A DNA stretch of 64,000 bases, taken from Trichosporon coremiiforme (taxonomy: Eukaryota > Basidiomycota > Tremellomycetes > Trichosporonales > Trichosporonaceae). Both the position numbers and the translations under genes were made by a program. Where the stretch lies: the NCBI GenBank assembly GCA_039545355.1, contig BCJJ01000008.1, positions 62,001-126,000 on the forward strand, read 5' to 3'. The first letter of the stretch is position 1; each line of letters starts with the position of its first letter. Positions 33,633 to 43,243 of this stretch are shown here, piece by piece. The notes under the pieces are model-generated. The model did not search any database, was not told the DNA's origin, and saw only the letters and a list, made by a program, of their open reading frames with translations.

Positions 33633-35890
33633 CTAGTTGTACACGACCGCGACGCCCTTGCGCCCAATTCCGCCCTTCATGTCCTCTAACCCGAGGACTT
33701 TCTCGAGCTGTGTCCAGCTCAGCCCAAATGTGACCTGGATCTCGTCCACGTGATGGTGTCCGTCCAGCAGGGACAGGAGCTTATCCTCGCGCTCGGCCTG
33801 GTGATGCTCTCTCCGCACGACGCTGCCGGCCCCAGATCCTCGGTCGATACCCGAGTTCAGACCCGCGCTCATGCCCGACACGCCGCCGGACATGCCTCCA
33901 GACATGCCTCCGCTCATGCCGCTGACGCCGGACCGCACTCCGCGCCGAGAGCTGAAGGACGGGTGCGTGTCCCCTCCGGCCGACTTGCCGAACTGATTCT
34001 GCTGATACGCCGACTGCGAGATGTGGCTTCCTCCACGCTGCGAGGCTTGCGCAGGACTGCCAGGAGACACACTCGGCGGAATGCTGGAGTTGCTCTCGCT
34101 CCGGAGCGTGATGGTACTATCCAGCGCGCCCCGTTCCGCCCTCTCAAGGTATCCTCCCAGCCTTTCGTGCCCGTCGTGGTGCCTTCCTCCGTGCCCGGCG
34201 TGGCGGGAGAAGCCGGAATCGCCTGCTCTCTGGAATCCAACTCTTCGCCGCGGGTGTTCCGGCACGCCTAACGTCGATGTTGGCTGCGAAGCCGGCAGGA
34301 AGAGCTGTACACTTCTGTCCAACACTATCGGCCATCGATGCACACGGCGGAGGAAGCCCTTGATCACGCCGAAAGTGACGAAGCGGCGCGGATCGATGCC
34401 GCGTTCCGTAATACGGTGGACCTCGCACCATTTGTGCAGAGTCGTCCCCGGTCGCAGTTTCGCGTACAGGCTCGCAAGGATGGGCCAGTCGGGTACTGGC
34501 GACCCTTGCCGTGTGACGTAGGTGCCGCACTCGGACTGGACCGCCTCATCGGCTGTTAAGTGCGCGAAGGACGGCGTCGTGGTGTACATGTTGCTGTACT
34601 GGAAGATGTCGACCTGAAATCAGCTAAAGCCCAGTCCATCTGAAGCTGAAGCGCACCATCATAATGACCTGATAATAGAGCAGATGTCGCAGAGTCTCGC
34701 GCACGAGCGCCGGGTCCGCGTCTGCGAGCTGCGCTATTCTCGCCGCGTGGTTGACACCGTTGATGTGCGGTGCGACGCGCGACGCCGTAATGTCCCAATT
34801 AGCGTCCTGGAGCGACTTGAAGTCAACGAGCGGAATCGGAACGTCCCAATCGTGCACCTGCGGCGGGTTCGCTGATTATTAGTTGGGAACAATGGCGTTG
34901 TAACGGTGTGTTGGATAGCGTCACTCACGAAAGTAGGGGAACAGCTTCAGCTCGAGCCAGTTGTACCCGTCCAGTGGAATCGAGGTCTCCGAGTACGAGT
35001 TCAGGTCCTCGAACAGCTGCTCCAGAACCGCTGGAATCGGGGTGTGGTCCGGCTTCGGGCTGGAGAGGAATCCGGAGTCGATCTGGTGTCAGTTCTCTTC
35101 ATGGCTGCGCAACTCACCTCCGCGCTCCGCAATATTCTCGCCGTCTTTCGCACGACAGGCTCGAACGCCTCGACACTGGCGTTGGCACGGAACACGAAGC
35201 AAGTGTTCCAGATGTACTGGTTACGCTTGTATCGTCCATCCACCTCGACGACGGACGGCACGCCCATGACCTTGTACTCGTGCGTCCTGTCTTCCTCGTC
35301 ATCGTCCGAGTCCTCGCCTTCCGCCCAGTTTCCTCTCGTCCGAAAGATGACCAGCTTTCCCTGCAGAGAGCTCTTTGGGATAACGTACTCGCTCATGGAG
35401 CTGAAGTCGAGCAGAGCGGGCAGGAGGCGGTCCGCTGGTCGCTCAGGCGTCGGTGTGTGAGGAAGGGGCGTGGGAGTAAGCGTCGGAGTCGTTTCACGTG
35501 TCGTTGCTGGTGACGGCAAGGATAATGGAGAGGCCGTTCGGTTCGGCCCACTAACGGACGATGATGCGCGCCCTCTTGTTCTCGTCCGCGAGACGGATCG
35601 TGATCGACTTATCGAAGGCGACCGTCGCCCTTCGGGCTCACTTGCCGAGCTTGAGATCAGCCGCTCCGGCACCTGGTGCAGCACCGTGGGGCCAAGCACC
35701 GGGTCGAACGTCGCGAAGAACACGCCCACAATCTGCGGGAGGAAGGATCTGATATCAGCGCGCTCGGACGTAAACAAAAGTCTGTCCACACCTCCACCCG
35801 ATCTGATAAGGACAGGTGACGGATGATGGTGCAGAGGAGCTTCCTCCGTGCGCTCATCGGCGGCGATACTCACTCATCCGAAACTCCCAT
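33633..35890 (-). CDS. NPR2: Nitrogen permease regulator 2 (SEACIT/GATOR1 subunit)
   Basis: Five exons: 35890..35874, 35748..35118, 35082..34929, 34871..34657 and 34613..33633, giving 665 residues. Introns are 125, 35, 57 and 43 nt. The tiny 17-nt first exon joins to give MGVSDESFLPQIVGVFFATF, matching the Npr2 start. Other marks are DPVLGPTVLHQVPE, MSEYVIPKSSL, QYIWNTCFVFRANASVEAFE, then SIPLDGYNWLELKLFPYFPN, VHDWDVPIPLVD, and HLLYYQVIMMVDIFQYSNMY. The C-terminal block LLDGHHHVDEIQVTFGLSW ends the fold. Npr2 with Npr3 and Iml1 restrains TORC1 when amino acids are scarce, acting at the vacuole. A Gly/Met/Ser repeat (SGMSGGMSGGMSGG) and long Ser-rich inserts make it longer than the yeast protein. 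Acceptor choice before exon 4 was decided by frame, as the later AG would break it. Confidence 0.93.
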
Positions 35891-36409
35891 GACGGCGGGG
35901 TGGTAGCCGTGATGCTCGTGCGTGTGCGAGAGGGTTGGCGAGAGCGGGGTGAAGAGATAAGGCAGTGGAAGGGGGACATGGTGTAATGGTTCGTCACCAA
36001 TGACGCAGCGGAGGAGCACGTGACTCATGAGGGCGCGTCCGGAGCCCTCGGACGAAGTGCGGCGCGGCGACGGCGACATGCTCTTGCTCAAGCAGCAAGC
36101 ATGACAAAGTGTCCAGTGAATGCATTGTGTTGTCTAAATGTTGCTGTCTACTGTGCTGCTCGCACTGTGATGCGGGCGGGGCTTGCTGCTTTCGTACATT
36201 TTCCGCTTGGTCCTCCCCAGGTCGTCCCTCGTCCCTTGAGTCGCACGTCGCCCTCGCCGGCTGCGCCCGGCATGGCAGGCCTGGCCAAACGAGCCAGACT
36301 AAGCTTCGTCCCTCATCAATTCTTCCCCCTGTCACCGCACAGACGGTCCTGACGCGGTATGCCTACCTACGTACGTTACCGCGAATGTGTAATGCGTAAA
36401 CGCCTCGGC
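35891..36409. other. Intergenic region upstream of NPR2
   Basis: 519 bases between the NPR2 start and the HUT1 stop, both on the minus strand. Open frames here are short. No RNA gene or clear site was recognised. Confidence 0.35.
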
Positions 36410-37740
36410 TCAGTCTCGCTTCGCTCGCTTCATTGCCTCCCTCCGCTTCCACCCTGCTTCGACGCCGATGCCGGCGAATACAACGGCGACACCCGCCCAC
36501 TGGCCCAAGCTCAGCTTGTGTCCGAACACGAACACAGAAAGGAGCATCGTGAACAACTTGCGCGTAACCGTGACCATGACGAGGGTGAGGGAACCGAAGT
36601 GGCTGATCGTCTCAAAGATGAAGATCTGGCCGAGACCACCAAGCGCGGCGTACGCGGCCAGCGGTGCCAGCGCCGAGGGGTGCGTCGCGAGGAAGTGCAG
36701 GGAACGAAGGGCGACGGGTGCGGTGAACGCCGAAACCAGCCCATGACCGGAAGCCATGAGAGGTGCGGCCGGCATCGGGATAAGCATCGGGAGCGAAAGC
36801 ACGCACACCGTGATCGACGCCATGATGAACATCATCTGCTGGCCCGAGTATCCCGGGTAGAGCGCGAAGAGCTGGTCCTGCGTCGAATTCGTAAGCCCGT
36901 CGATGAGCAAGTTCACGAGCAGGAGCAACAGGCCATACGCCGAGTTCTCGCCGCCACCCTTCTTGTTCCCGTTCAGCATGAAGAGCGAGATACCGAGGGT
37001 CACGAGACCAACGACGACGTACTTCTGCCGCCCGAACCGCCGCCGGTACAGCAGTACGTTCAGCAGGAGAACGGGGATAAGCTTGCAGCTCTGGACGTTA
37101 GCTTCCGAGGTATTGTCACAGCTCACCTTGCCGAGCACCATCATGGGGTACGAGATGTGTCGCAGGGCGAGGAAGCCAATCGGACCGGCAGTCGTTTGAA
37201 AGATCGACACCTGCAGCAGCAGCGCAGGCAGGGACTGGTACCATGGCCGCTGGGCGGCAGCGCCGTTCGCGAGCGACTTCTTCGTCACTCCGTTGCCGTT
37301 ACCGTTGCCATTGGCGAGAACAGCCTGCTTCTCGTCCTCGCTCGTGAATTCAGGTGTCGTGCTCCCACTTTTCGGTCGGTTTGCCTCGATCACCTCTTTA
37401 ATTCCATCGACCAGCCGCGTGACGCCGAGAATGGACAGCACACCTTCCTTGCTGCCCGCGCTCCAGGCTTTCACGAGGAGATAAACAGCGGCGCACGTCG
37501 CGGACGCAATCGCCTGACAGAAGTTGAAAAACAGCGGACTCGGAAACTTGTCCAACGTCGGGTGCGGTCCTCGCGATGGAAACGGCTTCGATACTACTGT
37601 CAGTTCACTCTTTCCTTCTAACTCACGCCGCTCCTGCGCAATCGCCCAGAGGAGGAACGCGCCGTACACGCCCGAGATGCACACGCCAAGTCTGTCTGTC
37701 AGCTCAGAGCAGTATCGCAAGCTTACCGTAACAACCCCAT
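36410..37740 (-). CDS. HUT1: UDP-galactose transporter homologue Hut1 (SLC35B family)
   Basis: Four exons: 37740..37727, 37691..37627, 37596..37127 and 37090..36410, giving 409 residues. Introns are 35, 30 and 36 nt. The 30-nt intron is the shortest in the window. The 36-nt one has no stop in frame, so it reads through as 12 residues, but donor GTGAGC and CTAACGTCCAG mark it clearly. The N-terminus [20 protein letters not shown] and QERLVSKPF, then [58 protein letters not shown] and [11 protein letters not shown] are typical. About ten membrane spans are visible. The C-terminus is basic ([13 protein letters not shown]), compatible with ER retention. Hut1 carries nucleotide sugar into the ER lumen and supports protein folding and glycosylation. 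Confidence 0.93.
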
Positions 37741-38496
37741 TGTGTGTGGGTGTGTGGAAAGGAGTGTGGGTTATGTCGAAGTGTGTGTGGAGGGAAGAAG
37801 CGACTGCACAACAACAATGAAGGAAGGGTGTCGACTTTTGTGCGGCGTGAAACACGAGACGTGGCATTCAGGCACGGCTCCCCGCCTGCCAGCGGGGTTC
37901 AGCGATGCCAAGGCTGTCCGAAACCGTCGCACAGCTCATTGCATGGGGCAATGGAGACGGTGATGCGGCTACTACAGGCCGCCTCGACATCGAATATCTC
38001 ATGACCTTGGCGGCCTGGGGATAAGGGGCTCAGCATAGGACTCGGAGTGGAAGTGGAGGACGGGTCCGCTCACCACAGCACGTGGTCTCCTTCACTGGGG
38101 GCCCAGCTGGTGACTGCCGCCGGCCCCATTTCCAGCTATCTCGGCGGCAAAGCTCCGGTGCTAAAAGGCATGAAAGACGCTGGAAAGGCAAAGACCACGA
38201 CGGAGCACGTAAGCTGCGATCACATGTCCGCGGACGTTATCAGCATCACCGGCGTCAAGAATAACCCGGAAGTGGGCCGGCCGTCGGTGATCGCCGACGC
38301 GGGCCGAATCCCGAGTGACCGTACCCATATAGTAGCCGACTCAACCACACGTCACCTGTGACTCTGTTCTCGACACACCATCACCCCCAGCGACCCAGCG
38401 AGCTATAAGTGTGCTCACGCGGTCACGCTTATCGATAAGAGTCCTGTCACCAGACTTCAACGTCCGACATAACGAGAACCACAGAGAACAACCACC
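37741..38496. promoter_or_regulatory. Divergent region HUT1 / beta-lactamase-like gene
   Basis: 756 bases between the start codons. GTGTGTG runs lie just above HUT1. CTATAAG at 38402, 95 bp before the ATG at 38497, could be a TATA-like element for the hydrolase gene. GATAAG motifs at 38433 and at 38021 (GATAAGG) are possible GATA-factor sites, which is inference. Confidence 0.35.
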
Positions 38497-39845
38497 ATGA
38501 CCCAGACGCAGGAGATCGACATCGGGTCCTCAGAATCTGCGGCCGCACCCCAGAAGGTGCCCCGTCTCAGCGACGAGGGCAAGGCGGCTCTCGACGCCAT
38601 CCTCAAGAAGGCAACTGAGTCCCGCACGGTGCCCGCCATGCACTTCGCCGCGACGACGAAGGACGGCGTGCTGTATGCGGGGCAGGCGGGCGAGAAGATC
38701 TTCAACGAGCCTGAGAAGGGCCAGGTCAACGAGGACACCAGTAAGTCACCACCAATGCTCAGAGATTGACACCAGCGCTTCAGCTGTACTCGCAGACCAA
38801 GCTTGTTGCGGGTATCGCTGTGCTGCAGCTCGTCGAGGCTGGCGTGCTGTCGTACGATGACCCGGCCATCGTTGAGAAGTACGCCCCCGAGCTCTGGAAG
38901 CAGCCCGTCCTCCTCTCCTTCGAGGACGGCAAGGCCGGGACCGAACCCCGCAAGGTGCCTCTCACCCTCCGCCATCTGCTCACGCACACCTCTGGGCTGA
39001 GTTACGGCTTCATGTCTCCCCTCCTCATGGCGTACAACACGGCGCACGGGCTCGGAAAGTCCTACGGTGGCACGGCGGCGGACCTCGCTCTGCCCCTACT
39101 CTTCCAGCCCGGCACCAAGTTCGGCTACGGCATCGGCATCGACTGGGCGGGCATCATCGTCGAGCGCGCCAGTGGGCTCAAGTTGGACGAGTACTTCCAG
39201 AAACACATCTTCGACCCCCTCAGACTGACGGAGGACGACATGACGTTCTTCAACCGCCCCGAAATCGTCGAGAGGTGGCAGCGCGTCACGACCCGTGACG
39301 CCGAGGGCAAGCTTATTCTCACCGAGCCGAGGCGGCCGCTCACGGGCGAACCGGGACAGCTGTCCGGCGGCGGAGGTCTGTGGGGAACCAACAAGGCGTA
39401 CCTCACCTTCCTCCGCGGCCTGCTCAACTGTCAGAACAAGGCGGGACTGGTCTCTCCCGAGGGATTCAAGCTACTCTTCGAGGACACGCTCCCCACCAAG
39501 GCGGAGGGGAGCACGGCCCACGCCAACCTGGCTCGCATGGTATCGGCCGGCACCACGACGGCTGTGGATCCTGCGCTGAGCGACGCCGAAACCCCGGGAG
39601 TGGGTCACTCGATCGCCCTGTGTGTGAACCTCCGCGACAGTCCCGATGGGCGTCGGAAGGGAAGCGGAACTTGGGGCGGTATCGCGACGACCGAGTTCTG
39701 GCTCGACCCCTCGGCCGGCATCGCGGCGTGCGGCGGCACGCAGTACCTCCGTAACCGTGAGAGGGGGGACAAGAGCCAGAAGGACCCCTTTGCCAAGGTG
39801 TGGCTCGAGCTCGAGACGACCCTGTACAAGTACCTCGAATACTAG
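38497..39845 (+). CDS. Beta-lactamase-like serine hydrolase (class C / EstB family)
   Basis: Exons 38497..38740 and 38776..39845 give 437 residues. The 35-nt intron falls just before the active-site segment and its removal gives EDTTLQLYSQTKLVAGIA. SxxK is Ser87-Gln-Thr-Lys90. The next marks are LRHLLTHTSGLSYGF, FGYGIGIDWAGIIVERASG with the expected catalytic Tyr, and near the end WGGIATTEFWLDP in place of the HxG/KTG block. No signal peptide is seen, so it is probably cytosolic. Fungal members hydrolyse esters, amides or lactones in secondary metabolism and detoxification. The substrate is not predictable. Its 3' end meets the DUF4246 gene after 64 bp. Confidence 0.9.
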
Positions 39846-39909
39846 GAGAGATGATGATACATAACGAGAATATGGATACAGCAGTGATACGGTTTCATTT
39901 TGGAAGGGT

Positions 39910-41562
39910 TTAGAAGATGTTCTGTCGAGGTGTAGGGAGACGTGATGGCGTACCTATGCGGGAGGGCTGTGTCGTCGGAGCGCGCTCCTTCTGCATCCTT
40001 TGTCGGTACACCGCGTTCTTTTCGGGACCGTACGATGCGCTGTGCTCCTCGACCATGGCCCAAATGATGTTTCTCAGCTCAGCGGGGAGCTTGCACATCG
40101 TCTCCTCCACGCCCTCAGACAACGGAATCCAGTCCGCCCTCTGGGGCGGGATTTCGCTCGTGCTCAGCAGTTTCTCCTGCGGATCGACCAACATGACGTG
40201 CACGAGCTCCAGGACTCCCTCCCCTCCTCCGGTGCACTCAGCCTCGATCTTGGCACCCAGTGCGTTGGGCCAAGCGACCAGCTTCCCGGGCGTGAGGCTC
40301 ACAGAACCAAGTGAGAGGTACAGCTGGCGATCCTTCTCCCACCACTTTGGCGGCTCGACATGGCCGTAAAAGTTCAAGCGCGCCAACTCCCTGATGGTGC
40401 GCACCACTTCCGAGCCGCGCTGCACCGGCAGATCGATGTCGGGCAGCCCCCCCTGCGGAGCTCGGAAGCTCAGCGTCGCTTTCACATTCTCCGCGCGAGT
40501 CACGAGCACAGCGGTCGAGCCCACTTCATCCGGCCACCTCTCCCATTCGCGAACGTACGGACGTCTCTCGGAGACGTTGTGCCGCTCAATTCGGAGGAGA
40601 AATTGCAGGCGAGGACGTCCCCGAATCCAAGATTGAGTCTTCGAGTCGAACACAGCAGGAGGAAGCGCGGCGGTGGGGGAGGGATGCAGCGGACGCGGCA
40701 GGTGTGCGTCGACAAACAGCCGTTCTTGCACCGAGCCGCCGCCATGGGGCGGGAAACAATTTCCTCGACACCGTGACGGCGTGCCGCACTGTACCATCGC
40801 CTCAGCGTTTAGCCAAGGTATCCTGTGTCGCGGGGCCGTCCATGTGCTCTGCAGCGCGGTGACTAGCCCAGGCATCACTGATCTAACCAGCTTCTCGAGC
40901 GCTGCATAGACCTCGGAATGTCGAGGATGCAGGCTTGACACATAGCCTTCCAGCTGGACTGAGCCGTCGGCGGCGAAGGAAACGTCGGTCGGAATGGGGA
41001 CAAGTTTGCCTTGCTCGACAATCACACCCGTATCGAACCTCTCGAGACAGTTCGACCGCGTGATGCCGGCTTGTCGCCGGGTGACACTGGGCACGAACGG
41101 ATAGTCCAAGGGGTCGACGGCAACGCCCTTCTCGCCTGAGTCCAGCTGAGCGACTGCTTGCGTGAGCTGTTCGTCGATTGGCAGCGATCCCTTGACGACG
41201 CATGCGTCTGCGTCCAAAACGGTCACGAGGGGATCGCCAGCCATGCCCCTCAGCTCTCGTACGCAAGCCATGAACATGTCGGGCGTGAAACCACCAGCTG
41301 CGAGGTCCCGGGGAAGGCCATCGAAGGGCGTTGGTTGTCCAGAGGTCGGCACCAGCATGCCGTCTGTAGGAAAATAGCTTGCCCAGACCAGCATCGTCCT
41401 GTCGTCGGTTACGAGCGATCTCCAGTCCCCTCGCTCGGTCACGTCGTTCATGAACCAGAGCATCGCACGCTCTCGGAGCGATAGGGGCGAGTGCGTCCAT
41501 GCAGGATTCGGAGTTCCCGGGCGCGAGGGAGCGGCCGTCGCCCTGCTCCTCGGTGTGGACAT
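39910..41562 (-). CDS. DUF4246 family protein
   Basis: One exon of 550 residues from the ATG at 41562 (MSTPRSRATAAPSRPGTPNP). Family marks are LRERAMLWFMNDVTERGDW near the N-terminus, VQLEGYVSSLHP, YAALEKLVRSVMPGL, ENVKATLSFRAPQGGLPD and the C-terminal VHVMLVDPQEKLLSTSEIPP. Fungal DUF4246 proteins are common and may be iron-dependent oxygenases, but their role is unproven. I do not see the usual W-H-x-E-G segment before the NExxxAT-like region. Here the matching part reads YVREWERWPDEVGSTA. If that alignment is right, a metal ligand is missing. The gene diverges from a GNAT acetyltransferase 421 bp away. Confidence 0.82.
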   Translation of the reverse strand: MSTPRSRATAAPSRPGTPNPAWTHSPLSLRERAMLWFMNDVTERGDWRSLVTDDRTMLVWASYFPTDGMLVPTSGQPTPFDGLPRDLAAGGFTPDMFMACVRELRGMAGDPLVTVLDADACVVKGSLPIDEQLTQAVAQLDSGEKGVAVDPLDYPFVPSVTRRQAGITRSNCLERFDTGVIVEQGKLVPIPTDVSFAADGSVQLEGYVSSLHPRHSEVYAALEKLVRSVMPGLVTALQSTWTAPRHRIPWLNAEAMVQCGTPSRCRGNCFPPHGGGSVQERLFVDAHLPRPLHPSPTAALPPAVFDSKTQSWIRGRPRLQFLLRIERHNVSERRPYVREWERWPDEVGSTAVLVTRAENVKATLSFRAPQGGLPDIDLPVQRGSEVVRTIRELARLNFYGHVEPPKWWEKDRQLYLSLGSVSLTPGKLVAWPNALGAKIEAECTGGGEGVLELVHVMLVDPQEKLLSTSEIPPQRADWIPLSEGVEETMCKLPAELRNIIWAMVEEHSASYGPEKNAVYRQRMQKERAPTTQPSRIGTPSRLPTPRQNIF

Positions 41563-41983
41563 GGTGAGTTGAATAGTTAAGTCGACAGAGAGGTATGTTC
41601 GCGTGACATCGGTGCTTGGTCACTATGTCATCGGAGTGCGGGGAAGGACCAGTCCAAGCGGGGTTAGTGAGGAAAGGCACTGCCGGCGGCTGCCATTTCG
41701 GTCCACTGCTGCCAAGAGCTCGAGCTGTCTAGTGTAGCCACGGAGATCGTCGCAGAGCAAGAGTACTGTTACCGTGGACGAATATATGCAGCTAGTGGTA
41801 GGCAGAGATGAGCGATGATGAGATCACAACAACAGAGATCAGCGCAGTACGGGCAAGACAGCCACGACTCGGATCCGGATGTCAACAACGACCTCCACCG
41901 GCTGTTGCGCTGATCATGTTGCCCACACCTTCCTTGTCATCGTACTCGGCTCATGGACAACGAGCGAAACCGTCTTCACAGCC
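41563..41983. promoter_or_regulatory. Divergent region DUF4246 / GNAT
   Basis: 421 bases between the start codons. A-rich CAACAACAG lies at about 41827. No gene or named site is recognised. Confidence 0.35.
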
Positions 41984-42819
41984 ATGCTCAGCATACGCCA
42001 GCTCCATGCTTCCTCATCCCCATCGGAGATTGACGCTGCAGCCGACCTCCTTACCTCTGTCTTCGCCGATGACCAGTTGACCCGGATCGTCTCCTCGCCC
42101 GTGTCCGGACTACATGCCGCGCGCACTCGCTCAACACTGGTGACAGGTGTGCTCGACCTGGCCGTGTTCGGAGCGTATGGAGACAACGAGAAGTTGCTGG
42201 GCGTGCTGATCCTGAAGCCGCCAGGCATCGTCGACCGGCACAGGTGAGCTAGGTGCGTTATGAAGAAGCTAACACTGCAGTGCAAACTCCGAGGGTCCGC
42301 ACGACGAACCTGCCCAGCGTTTACTGAAAGGGCAAGGCAGCAACATAGTGCTTGCGAACTACACTCGGCTGCGATCGCACGTCCACAAGCTTGAGGAGGA
42401 CGCTTTCGGCGGTGTCACGGATCTGTGGTTCGTGAGCTTCGTTGGCGTTTCACCAGAGGCGCAGGGGAAGGGCGTTGGGCGGGCACTGTGTGACGCCGCC
42501 GCGCACCTTGTGCGAGACAAGGCAGATGAGACAGGTGTCAAGACGCTCGCACTGGTCGCGATCAGCGAGGTCGCAGTGAGTTGGACCACATGGAGATGGG
42601 CGGAGACGTTAGCGACGCCGATGCCGACACCGGTCTTCTAGTCTTCTGATTGTGACGATGATTGAGGAACGGGGAATGCGCCTGGGCTGAATGCAAACGT
42701 GCTGACACGGCTCCTAGATGCGATTCTACAAGCGACTCGGTTTCGAGGAACGGGGCTACGTCGCATTCAACGTCGGCGATGAATTGGTCAAACGGTGGGC
42801 GATGAGTAAGGAATTCTGA
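41984..42819 (+). CDS. GNAT-family N-acetyltransferase
   Basis: Exons 41984..42243, 42281..42575 and 42718..42819 give 218 residues. Introns are 37 and 142 nt. The start ATG at 41984 gives MLSIRQLHASSSPSEIDAAA. An upstream in-frame extension exists but looks non-coding. The fold is recognised by LLGVLILKPPG, LWFVSFVGVSPEAQGKGVGR (motif A, with the Q-x-x-G-x-G/A acetyl-CoA loop) and the C-terminal FYKRLGFEERGYVAF after the second intron. No membrane segment or signal is present. The acceptor substrate is unknown. Confidence 0.88.
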
Positions 42820-43243
42820 GAACGATGCCGGAACACCCATGCTGTCAAGCAGCGGGACAGTGGGACCATCGCTTCTGAAGATTAGTCATTCAAATTAATG
42901 GCGTTCCCGACGATGATGAGAGAAGCACAACAAGACTCCATAATGATGCGAGAAAGCTAGATAGTGATACTGTGTACGATGTGAAGGTGGTGGTGTATTG
43001 TACCTGCTCGGCGCGAATTTTCGCGTGAAAGACCGAAGGAATGAAATGGAAAGTGATCATGAGCAATGAATAGCAATAGCAGGGGAAGATGAAGACAGAT
43101 ACGGGGTGGAGATGATGGTACACTGCGATTTTGGCGGGGGATGGTGAATTGTTCTAGGGCCGAACTCGTTTGATGAAGGCGGAAGGCAGATCGGGGTTAC
43201 GCATGGCGTGCTCGACCTGCTCAGCGTGCTCAGCATGCTGGCA
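42820..43243. other. Convergent 3' region GNAT / AhpC-TSA gene
   Basis: 424 AT-richer bases between the two stops. No coding signal is seen, and 3' UTRs are expected. Confidence 0.35.
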
